A stretch of DNA of 33,594 nt from Gallionella sp. (GCA_017880865.1 JADGRL010000031.1:1-33594), one strand, 5' to 3'; positions 6,560 to 15,941 are shown, counted from the stretch's first letter. Numbers and translations: made by a program. The notes: generated by a model from the sequence alone, not told the origin.

Positions 6560-8692
6560 ATGACCGCCAACGCATTCCACAACATCACCCAGATCGAGTC
6601 CAGCCTGTGGGAAGCCGCCGACCAGCTCCGCGCCAACTCCAACCTCACCGCTACCGAATACTCCTTGCCGGTGTTGGGCGTTATCTTTCTGCGCCACGCC
6701 ACCAACCGCTACCAATCGGCGCTACAAGCCATCGAAGCAGATCAGGCCGCAGGCACCATGCCCAAGCGCCCCTTGAGCAAGGCCGATTTCATCAAACGCC
6801 GCGCCCTCATGCTGCCCGAGGCAGCGCGGTACGACACCTTGCTCAACCTTCCATCAGATGCCAGCCTGGGCGGAGCACTGGTGGTCGCCATGAACGCCAT
6901 TGAGGCTGACTTTCCCCCGCTCACCGGCAGCCTGCCGAAAGATTACGACCGCTTTGATAACAAGCTGCTCGAAAACCTGCTGCGATGCTTCGACTCTCAA
7001 GCTCTGCGCAACGCCACGGGCGACGTGTTTGGCCGTATCTACGAATACTTCCTGATGAAGTTTGCCATGCAGGGAGCGCAAGACAACGGCGAGTTCTTTA
7101 CCCCTCCATCACTGGTGCAAACTCTGGTCAACGTCATCGAGCCTGACCATGGCGTGGTGGTCGATCTGGCCTGTGGCTCGGGCGGCATGTTTGTGCAAAG
7201 CAGCCACTTCATTGAGCACGAAGGCTTCGAGACCATGAAGCGCGTCACCTTCTATGGTCAGGAGAAGACCCCCACCACCATCCGCCTGGCCAAGATGAAC
7301 CTGGCCGTGCATGGTCTGGAGGGCGACATTCAAGAAGCCAACACCTTTTACGAAGACAAGCATCGCCTGCAAGACGGCCGCCCGCTGTGGGGCAATGTGG
7401 ACTTCATGATGGCCAACCCGCCCTTCAATGTGGACAAGGTCGATGCCGAATCCATCAAGACCGACCGCCGCCTGCCCTTTGGCCTACCGGGCGTCAACAA
7501 AGACAAACATGTCTCCAACGGCAACTACCTGTGGATTTCGTACTTTTACAGTTACCTGTCCCCCACCGGCCGCGCGGGCTTTGTCATGTCGTCCCAGGCC
7601 AGCAGCGCGGGGCATGGCGAAAAAGAAGTCCGGCGCAAGCTGGTAGAGACCGGCGATGTGGACGTGATGGTCGCCATTCGCTCCAATTTCTTCTACACCC
7701 GCACCGTGCCCTGCGAGCTGTGGCACTTTGACCGCTCCAAACCCGCCGAGCGCAAAGACCAGGTGCTGATGCTGGACGCTAGAGGCGTGTATCGCAAAGT
7801 CACCCGCAAGATTTACGACTTTTCACCCGAGCAGCAGGCCAACCTGGCGGTCATTGTGTGGCTGTACCGGGGCCAGCAGGAACGCTTTCTGGGGCTGGTG
7901 CAAAGCTACATCACCCGCCTGGGCACTGAGGCCGCCGCAGTCGATGCCGCGCTCACCGCGTTTGAGGCCACGTTGACCGCCAGCCGTGCCCCTCTGGTGG
8001 CAATCATGGATAGCGTGAAAGGTATCGAAGCCCTACCGCAAGACAAACGCCAAGGGTTGGCCGACGCTTTTGACGAGTGGACCAGCGCCGCCACCGCCTA
8101 CGCGACTGACCGCGCCGCTTTGGTAACTGGGTTGGCCGCGTTTTGCAGGAACGTTGCCAAGCCTGTTCAGACCAACCAAGCCCAGCACAGTGCCCGACAG
8201 GCCTTCGACCCCTTGGCCGAATCCGCCCGTGGCTTGGTCAAACAAATTGACCTGCTCTACAAACTCGCCGCTCGCGCCGCGCAGCTGGCCCAAGAGCTGG
8301 CTACCCATGAGGACGCCGCCGAGTTTTACGATCGCCGCGCCATCAGCAAACTCACCAAGCAACTCGACGAAGAACGCAAGTCCGCCGTCGAACAGCTCAA
8401 AGATTGCGCCTATCTGCACCGTCAGATCGCCTGGCTGCAAGACCGCTTCCCCAAGGCCGAAATGGCAGACGTTCTGGGCCTGTGCAAAGTCGTCACCCGA
8501 GCTGACATCGAAGCCGCCGACTGGAGCCTCACCCCTGGCCGCTTTGTCGGCGTGGCCCCGGCCGAGGTGGACGAAGACTTCGATTTCGAGCAAACCCTGC
8601 GCGACATCCATATGGAGCTGGCCGACCTGAACCGCGAGTCGGTGGACTTGGCAGTGAAGATTCAGACCAACTTTGAGGAGTTGGGGGTATGA
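6560..8692 (+). CDS. hsdM: Type I restriction-modification system, modification subunit HsdM
   Basis: A 710-residue N6-adenine methyltransferase subunit. The N-terminal helical domain (about 1-160; EYSLPVLGVIFLRHA, then DVFGRIYEYFLMKFA) is the HsdM_N type. SAM motif I is VVDLACGSGGMFVQS (about 200-214) and the catalytic motif IV is DFMMANPPFNVD (NPPF near 286). GQEKTPTTIRLAKMNLAVHG fits the SAM ribose region. The C-terminal 250 residues are long, charged and helical, probably coiled coil for HsdS contact. With two HsdM and one HsdS it would methylate adenine in both strands of a bipartite target. The stop overlaps the hsdS start (ATGA, 8689-8692). GC content is clearly higher than in the methyltransferase operon to the left, so the two systems have separate histories. 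Confidence 0.96.
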   Translation: MTANAFHNITQIESSLWEAADQLRANSNLTATEYSLPVLGVIFLRHATNRYQSALQAIEADQAAGTMPKRPLSKADFIKRRALMLPEAARYDTLLNLPSDASLGGALVVAMNAIEADFPPLTGSLPKDYDRFDNKLLENLLRCFDSQALRNATGDVFGRIYEYFLMKFAMQGAQDNGEFFTPPSLVQTLVNVIEPDHGVVVDLACGSGGMFVQSSHFIEHEGFETMKRVTFYGQEKTPTTIRLAKMNLAVHGLEGDIQEANTFYEDKHRLQDGRPLWGNVDFMMANPPFNVDKVDAESIKTDRRLPFGLPGVNKDKHVSNGNYLWISYFYSYLSPTGRAGFVMSSQASSAGHGEKEVRRKLVETGDVDVMVAIRSNFFYTRTVPCELWHFDRSKPAERKDQVLMLDARGVYRKVTRKIYDFSPEQQANLAVIVWLYRGQQERFLGLVQSYITRLGTEAAAVDAALTAFEATLTASRAPLVAIMDSVKGIEALPQDKRQGLADAFDEWTSAATAYATDRAALVTGLAAFCRNVAKPVQTNQAQHSARQAFDPLAESARGLVKQIDLLYKLAARAAQLAQELATHEDAAEFYDRRAISKLTKQLDEERKSAVEQLKDCAYLHRQIAWLQDRFPKAEMADVLGLCKVVTRADIEAADWSLTPGRFVGVAPAEVDEDFDFEQTLRDIHMELADLNRESVDLAVKIQTNFEELGV

Positions 8693-9810
8693 GTTGGAAC
8701 GTGTCGTCACTCGATAGCCTCTGCACCCGAGTCTATTCTGGTGGAACGCCTCCAACCAATATCGAAACCTACTACGGCGGGGAGATTCCATGGTTACGGA
8801 CGCAAGAGGTAACCTTCAATCGAATTACAGACACTGAAGTAAAAATTACAGAAGCGGGTCTAAAAAACTCTGCGGCCAAGTGGGTACCAGCCAATTCTGT
8901 AATTGTGGCGATGTACGGTAATTCTGCAGGCCGGTCGGCCATAACGGAAATTCCTTTAACGACGAATCAAGCCTGCTGCAATCTTGTCGTCGATGAAACA
9001 AAAGCGGATTTTCGATTCGTCTTTTATTCTTTGTTGCTGGGCTACGAGCGCCTAAAAGGATTCTCAAGAGGCGCTGCGCAAAATAATTTGAATGCAGCTC
9101 AAGTTAAAGCATTTGAAATCAATGCACCCTCTGTTCAAGTGCAACGAGCCATTGGCGATCTAGTGTCGTCATACGACGACCTGATCGAAAACAACCGCCG
9201 CCGCATGGCCCTGCTCGAAGAGTCCGCCCGACTGCTCTACCGCGAATGGTTCGTCCGCCTGCGCTTCCCCGGCTATGAGCATACCCCCATAGTGGATGGC
9301 GTGCCGCAGGGGTGGGAACGTAAGATGCTGGGTGAATCGATCACCTTGAGCTACGGCAAGGCATTGAAGGCTGAAATTCGCGTCGAAGGCGACTATCCGG
9401 TTTATGGCTCTAGTGGCATTGTCGGGACCCACGAAAAACCATTAGTTCAAGGCCCTGCAATCATTCTGGGGCGCAAGGGGAATGTGGGCAGCGTGTACTG
9501 GTCCAGCAAGAGCTTTCACCCCATCGACACAGTCTATTTTGTGAGCCCAGAAAGCAGCAGCCTGTATCTTTTCTACGCACTGAAGAACATGCACTTCATT
9601 AGCACCGATGTTGCGGTCCCTGGTCTGAATCGTGGTTTTGCGTACAGTCGGCCATTGCTGCACCCGCCGGTCACGTTGCTTCGCTCGTTTCATGAGGTCG
9701 TTGAGCCAATTCATGCACAGTTAGACAAGCTCGATGAAACAAATCAAAAACTCCGTTCCGCCCGCGATCTATTGCTACCTCGCCTGATGAGCGGCGAACT
9801 TGCCGTCTAG
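8689..9810 (+). CDS. hsdS: Type I restriction-modification system, specificity subunit HsdS
   Basis: A 373-residue DNA-recognition subunit with the usual duplicated plan. Target-recognition domain 1 covers about 1-160 (GGTPPTNIETYYGGEIPWLR, the classic N-terminal TRD signature). A central helical spacer (DDLIENNRRRMALLEESARL, about 163-183) is followed by EWFVRLRFPGYE. TRD 2 runs from about 205 to 340 (LSYGKALKAEIRVEGDYPVYG), and the C-terminal helix LDETNQKLRSARDLLLPRL repeats the central spacer. Each TRD reads one half of the bipartite site; the site itself cannot be deduced. DNA of TRD 1 (about 8700-9160) is AT-richer than the spacer and hsdM, which suggests domain replacement by recombination. 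It overlaps hsdM by 4 nt and is followed after 18 nt by the DUF262 gene. Confidence 0.95.
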   Translation: MSWNVSSLDSLCTRVYSGGTPPTNIETYYGGEIPWLRTQEVTFNRITDTEVKITEAGLKNSAAKWVPANSVIVAMYGNSAGRSAITEIPLTTNQACCNLVVDETKADFRFVFYSLLLGYERLKGFSRGAAQNNLNAAQVKAFEINAPSVQVQRAIGDLVSSYDDLIENNRRRMALLEESARLLYREWFVRLRFPGYEHTPIVDGVPQGWERKMLGESITLSYGKALKAEIRVEGDYPVYGSSGIVGTHEKPLVQGPAIILGRKGNVGSVYWSSKSFHPIDTVYFVSPESSSLYLFYALKNMHFISTDVAVPGLNRGFAYSRPLLHPPVTLLRSFHEVVEPIHAQLDKLDETNQKLRSARDLLLPRLMSGELAV

Positions 9811-9828
9811 CTTATCCCAAGGACAACA

Positions 9829-11541
9829 ATGAACGACACTGCACAAACCGCATCCGCCGCCACCCCAGAAAAGCCGGTGCTGCTTCAGCCAGACAACCAC
9901 AACAAAAAGTATGAGGCGCTTTTCGTTGAGATCGACAGCGGCCAGATCAAGCTGCCGATGTTTCAGCGCGAGTTTGTGTGGGAAAAAGAGCAGTCGTCCA
10001 AGCTGATTGATTCGATTCTCAAAGGCTTCCCCATTGGCACTTTCATTTTCTGGAAGACCAAGGAAGAATTGCGCAGCTACAAGGAGGTGGGCAACCACAA
10101 GTTGCCGGAGACCGATAAGGGCGACTACGTGCAGTACATCCTAGACGGGCAACAGCGCATCACCTCGCTCTACGCCATCCGCAAAGGCATACGCATTACC
10201 AAAGATGGCAAGGTGGTTGATTACCGCGACATTTTCATCAATTTGGACTATGACCCTGAAAATGATGAGCAGATCGTAGTAACCGAGCAGCAAACGGGCA
10301 AGCGTTACGTTTCTGTGCACCGCGTGCTGACCAGCCAGGTGACTGATCTATTGGATGAGTTCCCCAACCGTGAAACGCTCAAGCAAATCGAGACGTACAA
10401 AAGCAAGCTGACCAACTACGATTTTTCCACCATCACGATCAAGGACTATCCCATTGAGGTGGCTTGTGAGGTGTTCTCGCGTATCAATACCGGTGGCAAA
10501 TCGCTCACTGTATTCGAGATCATGGTGGCCAAAACCTATGATGAGGCCAAGAAGTTTGACCTGGCCGAAAAGTACGAATTGCTGCGTGATGGCTCCGATG
10601 ATGCCAAGGAGTGCCTGACCACGGCCAAGTTCGAGACCCTGCCCGAGTCAATCATCATGCAGTGTGTAGCGGCCATCACCCTGCGGGCTGTACGCAGCAA
10701 GGACATCCTGAAGATTCGCCGCGAGACCTTCATCGACCAGTGGGAGCCTATGAAGGCGTCGTTGTTCACGGCCATCGACTTCATTCGTTCAGAACTGCGT
10801 GTGCCAGTCTCGCAACTGGTGCCATATCCTGCGTTAGTAGTGCCGCTGGTGTACTTTTTCAACGCCACTGCCAACAAGAAGCCGAACATTGAGCAGGTGC
10901 GGCTGTTGGAGCAATTCTTCTACTGGGCGGGACTGACGGAGCGCTATGGCTCGTCAACTGAATCCAAGATGAGTGAAGACTTCAACAAGATGGATGCCAT
11001 TGTCAAAGGCACTGGACCCACCTATGCCAGCACCGAGCTTTCAATTGCACCCCAAAAGATTGCCGAAACCTGGTTCTCCGCAGGAAATGGCTACTGTAAG
11101 GCCGTCTTGTGCCTGTTGGCTTATCAGCAGCCAAAGTCCTTTGATACAAATGGTCTCGTCATCCTGGATAACAGCAACCTGAAGATCGCCACCAGCCGCA
11201 ATTACCACCACTTCTTCCCCAAGGCTTACCTGGACAGTGTTGACAAGAGCAAAGAGCCTAATCTGATCGCCAATATCACGCTGATTGACGGTTACTCCAA
11301 TAAACACCGCATAGGCAAAAAGGCGCCGAGCGAATACACAGGCAAGTTTGCCAAGGCCAATGAAGCGCTGGCCAACACCTTGCAAACCCACCTTGTCCGC
11401 GACGTAGAAGGCTATGGGGTCAACGCAGACGATTACGACTTGTTTATTAAGCGGCGCTCGAAAGCCATTGCATTGGCGCTAAACGTCAAGTTGCTGTCGA
11501 TGACACCGACTCAAGCGCTGGAAGCCGAGCAGGTCAACTAA
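9829..11541 (+). CDS. DUF262/HNH (GmrSD-like) putative nuclease within the hsd operon
   Basis: A 570-residue protein. The N-terminal DUF262 (ParB/sulfiredoxin-like NTPase) domain shows the family pattern: LPMFQREFVWEKEQSSKLID, then SILKGFPIGTFIFWK, then YILDGQQRITSLYA, the last being the DGQQR motif near residue 107. The C-terminal part has NYHHFFPKAYLDS near residue 458, followed by NLIANITLIDGYSNKHRIG, matching the DUF1524-type His-Me nuclease region of GmrSD enzymes. GmrSD proteins are NTP-dependent type IV endonucleases that cut DNA with modified cytosines. AAGGA lies 7 nt before the ATG. The gene sits between hsdS and hsdR, co-directional and close to both, so it probably travels and is expressed with the type I system. 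Cutting of modified DNA is family-based inference. Confidence 0.88.
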   Translation: MNDTAQTASAATPEKPVLLQPDNHNKKYEALFVEIDSGQIKLPMFQREFVWEKEQSSKLIDSILKGFPIGTFIFWKTKEELRSYKEVGNHKLPETDKGDYVQYILDGQQRITSLYAIRKGIRITKDGKVVDYRDIFINLDYDPENDEQIVVTEQQTGKRYVSVHRVLTSQVTDLLDEFPNRETLKQIETYKSKLTNYDFSTITIKDYPIEVACEVFSRINTGGKSLTVFEIMVAKTYDEAKKFDLAEKYELLRDGSDDAKECLTTAKFETLPESIIMQCVAAITLRAVRSKDILKIRRETFIDQWEPMKASLFTAIDFIRSELRVPVSQLVPYPALVVPLVYFFNATANKKPNIEQVRLLEQFFYWAGLTERYGSSTESKMSEDFNKMDAIVKGTGPTYASTELSIAPQKIAETWFSAGNGYCKAVLCLLAYQQPKSFDTNGLVILDNSNLKIATSRNYHHFFPKAYLDSVDKSKEPNLIANITLIDGYSNKHRIGKKAPSEYTGKFAKANEALANTLQTHLVRDVEGYGVNADDYDLFIKRRSKAIALALNVKLLSMTPTQALEAEQVN

Positions 11542-11565
11542 AAGAACGTCCGGGAGCAACTTCGC

Positions 11566-14500
11566 ATGGCCTACACCGACATCAATAGTGAAGACCGTTT
11601 GGTACAGGCCACCTTTGCCGAGCACTTGGAAAAGACGCTGGGCTGGGACAGCGTCTATGCTTGGAACCAGGAAACTTTTGGCTTCACCGGTACGCTGGGC
11701 CGCACGTCTGAGCGCGACGCCGTGCTGCTGCGCGACTTACGCTCTGCCTTGGTCAAGCTCAATCCGCAGTTGCCGCCTTCCGCCATCGAAGAGGCCATCA
11801 CCAAGCTGACTCACCACGACTTTTCTCGTTCGCTCTTACAGCACAACCAGGCGTTCCATAAGCTAATCCGCGACGGTGTGCCAGTGAGTTACCGCAACGC
11901 CCAGGGTCAACTGACCTATGCGCAGGCGGCTGTAATCGACTTTCGCGACGCCGCCAACAACCGCTTTCTGGTGGTGCGTGAACTCAAGCTGACCGGCCTG
12001 CGCACCCCCAACTACAACCGCCGGGCCGATCTGGTGTGTTTCGTCAACGGCCTGCCGCTGGTGTTCATCGAATTGAAGGCGGTGTACAAAAACATCCGCG
12101 CCGGTTTTGATGGCAACCTGCACGACTACATGGACGAAAACGTGATCGCCCATGCGTTTCACCACAACGCCTTCTTGATTGTCAGCAACGGCGACAACGC
12201 CCGCTTTGGCTCCATCACCAGCGCCTGGGAGCATTTTGGCGAGTGGAAGCGTCTCGATGAGAAAGACGTGGGCAGCGTTGCCGCCGAGGTGCTACTCAAT
12301 GGCATGCTGGCCAAAGACCGGCTGCTGGATATATTGGAGAACTTCATATTGTTCGACGCCAGCAAAGCGGGTTCGGTGCGCAAGGTGGTGGCCCGCAACC
12401 ACCAGTTGCTGGGCGTGAACCAGGCCGTGGCCGCCGTAGTGCGACAAGAGGCGTTGAAGCGCGAATTCCCTACCGGCAAACGCCTGACCCATCGAACCAT
12501 CGAACTGCCTTACGCTGAACCCGACAGGGCGGCCAATGATGCCTTGGTACCTTACCCAATCACCGCAGAGGCGGAGCCGCAGTACCTGCAAATCATAGAA
12601 CGTGCTCACCCGGACTTGGGTCGCCTAGGCGTGGTGTGGCACACGCAGGGCAGCGGCAAGTCGTATTCGATGGCCTTCTTTGCCGAGAAAGTGCGCCGCA
12701 CGATTCCGGGCAATTTCACCTTTGTGCTGATGACCGACCGTGATGATCTGGACAGCCAGATTTACAAGACCTTTGTAGGCTGTGGTGTGGCCGATGAGCA
12801 AACACCGCGAGCAGGTTCTGGGCGCGAGCTTCAGCAGTTGCTATCCCAGAACCACCGCTATGTGTTCAGCCTGATTCACAAGTTTAACCAAGAGGTGGCG
12901 CCAGACGCACCCTACAGTGACCGTGACGACATCATTGTGGTATCGGACGAGGCGCACCGCACGCAGTCCGGCAAGCTGGCCCGCAACATGCGCATGGCCT
13001 TACCCAATGCCGCGTTCATCGGTTTCACGGGCACGCCGCTGTTCAAACAAGACGAGATTACCAAACGCATTTTTGGCGACTACGTGTCGCGCTACGATTT
13101 CAAGCGCAGCGAAGAAGACGGCGCCACCGTCAAGCTGGTCTATGAGAACCGGGGCGAAAAGCTGGGCCTGGCCAAGCTGGACCTTAACGAAAAGATAGCA
13201 GCGGCCGTCGATGCCGCCGATTTGGACCCGGACCAGACGGCCTTGCTGGAAAAACTGCTGGGCAAGGACTACGAAGTAATCACTGCCGATGAGCGGTTGG
13301 AGCGCATCGCCACCGACCTCGTGGAGCACTGCAGCACCCGCTGGGAAGCGGGCAAGGCCATGATGGTGTGCATTGACAAGATCACCTGCGCCCGCATGCT
13401 CAAGCTGATTGGGCCGATGTGGAAGACCAAGGCCGCCTCTGTGCGAATCGAGGCGCAAGCCAAACTGGCAGCCATTGCCACCGCTGCCGACGATGAAGCC
13501 CGCCAGTTGCTGCATGCTCAACGCGACCGGCTGCTGGCCAAGGCGACTTGGATGGATGAGACCATCATCGAGCTGATCATCAGCGAAGCGCAAAACGAAG
13601 TGTCTGACTTCAAACACTGGGGCTTTGACATCATCCCCCACCGCTCGGTGATGAAACTGGGTTTCGAGACTAATGACGGCCAGCGCGTGGATGTGGAAAC
13701 CGCGTTCAAAAACCCCAAGCACCCATTCCGCATTGCGGTGGTGTGCGCCATGTGGCTCACTGGCTTCGACGTGGAATGTCTGTCCACGCTCTACATCGAC
13801 AAGCCCATGCGTGCGCACACGCTGATGCAGGCCATTGCTCGTGCCAACCGGGTGTATCCGGGCAAAGACTTTGGTTTGATTGTGGACTACAACGGCATGC
13901 TCAAGAGCCTGCGCGAGGCACTGGCGCAATATGCCCTGGGCGAGGACGGCGGCGAGGCCGATATCGTGGCCCCCATCGAAGAACGAGTGGCGGCGCTGGC
14001 AGACGCCATTGCCGTCACTGAAGCACATTTACGTGGTCTGGGCTTTGAAGCCAATAGGCTGCTGGGCACCAAGGGCTTCACCCGCATCCAACTTCTGGCC
14101 GATGCGGTGGAAGCTGTTTACACCAGCGACGAGTCCAAACGCCGGTATGAAATCATGGTCCGCGTCGTGTTCAGCCGCTTCAAGGCGCTGCTGGTTGAGC
14201 CCTCTGCGTTGATCTATGCTGAGCGTCATGACAACATCGAGGCGATCTACAAAAAGCTGACTGAACGCCGCGACACGGCCGATGTCAGCGAACTGTTGAA
14301 GATACTGCACCGCATCGTCAACCAGGCAATTGCGTCTCAAGGTGCCGGCGGCGACCAGACCAACGGTGTGACCGTGGACCTGTCGCAGATCAACTTGGAA
14401 AAGCTGCGTGACGAGTTTGCCAAAAAGGTTAAACGCAAAGCCACGGTGATTGAAGACATTCGCCTGATTGTTGAAGAAAAGCTGGCCCAGATGCTGGCCC

Positions 14501-14973
14501 GCAACCCGCTGCGCATGAACTACGAAAAGAAGTATCAGGAGATCATCGCCGCCTACAACCAGGACAAAGATCGTGCCACGGTGGAAGACACCTTCGCCAA
14601 ACTAATGCTCCTGGACGCCCGTCTGGATGAGGAGCAACGCCGCGCTGTTGATGAGGGTCTGAGCGAAGACCAACTTGCCCTATTCGACCTGGTACGACGT
14701 GCTGACTTAAGCAAGGCCGACCGCGAGCGCATCAAGCAGGCGAGCAAGGAACTATTAGCAGGCGTGCTGGCAGTCATTGCGCCACTAGATCGATGGACCG
14801 AGAAAGAACAAACGCAGGCTGAGGTAGAAACGTTCATCCTAGATCATGTCTACCAAACGCTGCCAGAGCCGCCCTACACTTCAAACGACAAAGCAGAAGT
14901 GGCACAGTTGGTGTACCGGCATATCTGGCAGCAGAGTGTGCGGGATCAGTTGCCACAGGGCACCTCGGCTTGA
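11566..14973 (+). CDS. hsdR: Type I restriction-modification system, restriction subunit HsdR
   Basis: A 1135-residue restriction and translocation subunit. The N-terminal PD-(D/E)xK nuclease domain is visible as RRADLVCFVNGLPLVFIELKAV (about 151-172): D near 154, then E-x-K. The SF2 motor begins with Walker A TQGSGKSYSMAFF (about 361-373). Walker B is VVSDEAHRTQSG (DEAH near 461-464), followed by FIGFTGTPLF, motif III. The second RecA lobe contains VVCAMWLTGFDVECLSTLYID and LMQAIARANRVYPGKDFGLIVDY (motifs V and VI). The C-terminal 300 residues are helical and bind the methyltransferase core. All key motifs are intact, so the system looks functional. A GGGAG ribosome binding site precedes the ATG. 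The gene is last in the operon hsdM-hsdS-DUF262-hsdR. Confidence 0.96.
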   Translation: MAYTDINSEDRLVQATFAEHLEKTLGWDSVYAWNQETFGFTGTLGRTSERDAVLLRDLRSALVKLNPQLPPSAIEEAITKLTHHDFSRSLLQHNQAFHKLIRDGVPVSYRNAQGQLTYAQAAVIDFRDAANNRFLVVRELKLTGLRTPNYNRRADLVCFVNGLPLVFIELKAVYKNIRAGFDGNLHDYMDENVIAHAFHHNAFLIVSNGDNARFGSITSAWEHFGEWKRLDEKDVGSVAAEVLLNGMLAKDRLLDILENFILFDASKAGSVRKVVARNHQLLGVNQAVAAVVRQEALKREFPTGKRLTHRTIELPYAEPDRAANDALVPYPITAEAEPQYLQIIERAHPDLGRLGVVWHTQGSGKSYSMAFFAEKVRRTIPGNFTFVLMTDRDDLDSQIYKTFVGCGVADEQTPRAGSGRELQQLLSQNHRYVFSLIHKFNQEVAPDAPYSDRDDIIVVSDEAHRTQSGKLARNMRMALPNAAFIGFTGTPLFKQDEITKRIFGDYVSRYDFKRSEEDGATVKLVYENRGEKLGLAKLDLNEKIAAAVDAADLDPDQTALLEKLLGKDYEVITADERLERIATDLVEHCSTRWEAGKAMMVCIDKITCARMLKLIGPMWKTKAASVRIEAQAKLAAIATAADDEARQLLHAQRDRLLAKATWMDETIIELIISEAQNEVSDFKHWGFDIIPHRSVMKLGFETNDGQRVDVETAFKNPKHPFRIAVVCAMWLTGFDVECLSTLYIDKPMRAHTLMQAIARANRVYPGKDFGLIVDYNGMLKSLREALAQYALGEDGGEADIVAPIEERVAALADAIAVTEAHLRGLGFEANRLLGTKGFTRIQLLADAVEAVYTSDESKRRYEIMVRVVFSRFKALLVEPSALIYAERHDNIEAIYKKLTERRDTADVSELLKILHRIVNQAIASQGAGGDQTNGVTVDLSQINLEKLRDEFAKKVKRKATVIEDIRLIVEEKLAQMLARNPLRMNYEKKYQEIIAAYNQDKDRATVEDTFAKLMLLDARLDEEQRRAVDEGLSEDQLALFDLVRRADLSKADRERIKQASKELLAGVLAVIAPLDRWTEKEQTQAEVETFILDHVYQTLPEPPYTSNDKAEVAQLVYRHIWQQSVRDQLPQGTSA

Positions 14974-15425
14974 ATAGCGCCGACGCACTCGATGCGCAGC
15001 AACTCCACTTACAGCGATCGCTACGCAACCGCCTTTCAGTAAAAAACTCAAATTTCGGGCATTGAACGGCAGCCCATTCTTTGGCTTTTTCGACGAATGG
15101 CCGCTACCAACTTTTTGCGAGCGCCGAATTTGGGTCGATAGCATCAATTTTCAGATAAATCTGAATCTGACCGGCAGGTTTCAGGCTTGACCAACCCGAT
15201 AACTTCAGCGGTCGAATGGCTCCATTGGCACATAGTACGCGTTCATCATTCGCTACGCAAAGCGGTCATTCTGGAATATTGTGGCGCTAACCTCAGAGTC
15301 CGGATAGGCCGAGAAGGTGCATTCATGGTCATTCTCGCAACGGTCGGCAGTGGGTCGTGAGCCGATAGTCATGATCCGATTCTGCCTTCCAAATACAGGA
15401 AGCTTAGAATGACCGCGCATTCAGT
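14974..15425. other. Intergenic region between hsdR and umuD
   Basis: About 450 bp with no credible gene on either strand. It has scattered GGTCATTC and CGGTC-type short repeats and a small palindrome, TTCAGAT-AA-ATCTGAA (15150-15165). It looks like decayed repeat or mobile-element flank sequence. CTGACCGGCAG at 15167-15177 also occurs at 6490-6500, on the other side of the hsd operon. I see no clear terminator for hsdR. Confidence 0.45.
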
Positions 15426-15454
15426 TTGACAAAAGAACGATCGTTCTCTATGAT
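15426..15454 (+). promoter_or_regulatory. umuDC promoter with GAAC-N4-GTTC palindrome (putative LexA site)
   Basis: TTGACA (15426-15431) and TATGAT (15449-15454) are separated by exactly 17 bp, a near-consensus sigma-70 promoter. The spacer holds the perfect 14-bp palindrome AGAACGATCGTTCT (15434-15447). A repressor bound there would block RNA polymerase. The umuD start is 33 bp downstream. The palindrome has the GAAC-N4-GTTC form of Gram-positive-type LexA boxes, not the CTGT-N8-ACAG form usual in beta/gammaproteobacteria. Binding by LexA is inferred from the gene controlled. Confidence 0.75.
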
Positions 15455-15486
15455 TCAGCGAACGTCCATCCTGTACGTTAACTCCC

Positions 15487-15930
15487 ATGCCCAGCACCTT
15501 GCAGCAAAACTCCATCCAGCAACCTGCGATGGGCAGCCAGCCCATCCGTGCGCCCTTATTCAGCCACAGTGTCACTGCCGGATTCCCATCTCCTGCTGAC
15601 GACTATATCCAGGGCAGACTGAGCTTGGACGAGCATCTGATTCGCCACAAAGATGCAACCTTCTTCGTGCGAGCCAAGGGCAGCAGCATGGTGGGCGCGG
15701 GGATTTTTGAAGGCGATCTGCTAGTAGTGGACAAATCACTCACGCCGTCATCAGGCGACATCGTGATTGCCGTGATCGACGGCGAGCTGACGGTGAAGCG
15801 CCTGATCCAGCGCAACGGCGCGGTCATCCTCAAACCGGAGAACCCGCTATTCGAGGAGATCGAACTCAAGGATGGGCAGGAGCTGCAAGTGTGGGGGGTA
15901 GTGACCGCCACAGTGAAGAAATTCATTTAA
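15487..15930 (+). CDS. umuD: UmuD, self-cleaving accessory subunit of DNA polymerase V
   Basis: A 147-residue member of the LexA/UmuD S24 peptidase family (E. coli UmuD has 139). The self-cleavage bond is expected in [12 protein letters not shown] between A31 and G32. The catalytic serine is S67 in [10 protein letters not shown] and the general-base lysine is K104 in GELTVKRL. After RecA-stimulated cleavage, UmuD' would join UmuC to form the translesion polymerase. The gene has its own strong promoter with a likely SOS operator just upstream and is followed after 11 nt by umuC, so the two form an operon. All catalytic elements are present. Confidence 0.95.
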   Translation: MPSTLQQNSIQQPAMGSQPIRAPLFSHSVTAGFPSPADDYIQGRLSLDEHLIRHKDATFFVRAKGSSMVGAGIFEGDLLVVDKSLTPSSGDIVIAVIDGELTVKRLIQRNGAVILKPENPLFEEIELKDGQELQVWGVVTATVKKFI

Positions 15931-15941
15931 GGGCTGCTGCC

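Noticed and set aside
8033..8791. 252-codon minus-strand ORF within hsdM/hsdS
   Set aside because: Antisense to the confidently assigned hsdM C-terminus; no domain.
13000..14028. 342-codon minus-strand ORF within hsdR
   Set aside because: Antisense shadow of the GC-rich helicase region; histidine-rich nonsense composition.
15455..15486. AACGT-N9-ACGTT inverted repeat as the umuD operator
   Set aside because: Arms are only 5 bp and it is downstream of the promoter; the 14-bp palindrome in the promoter spacer is far more convincing.
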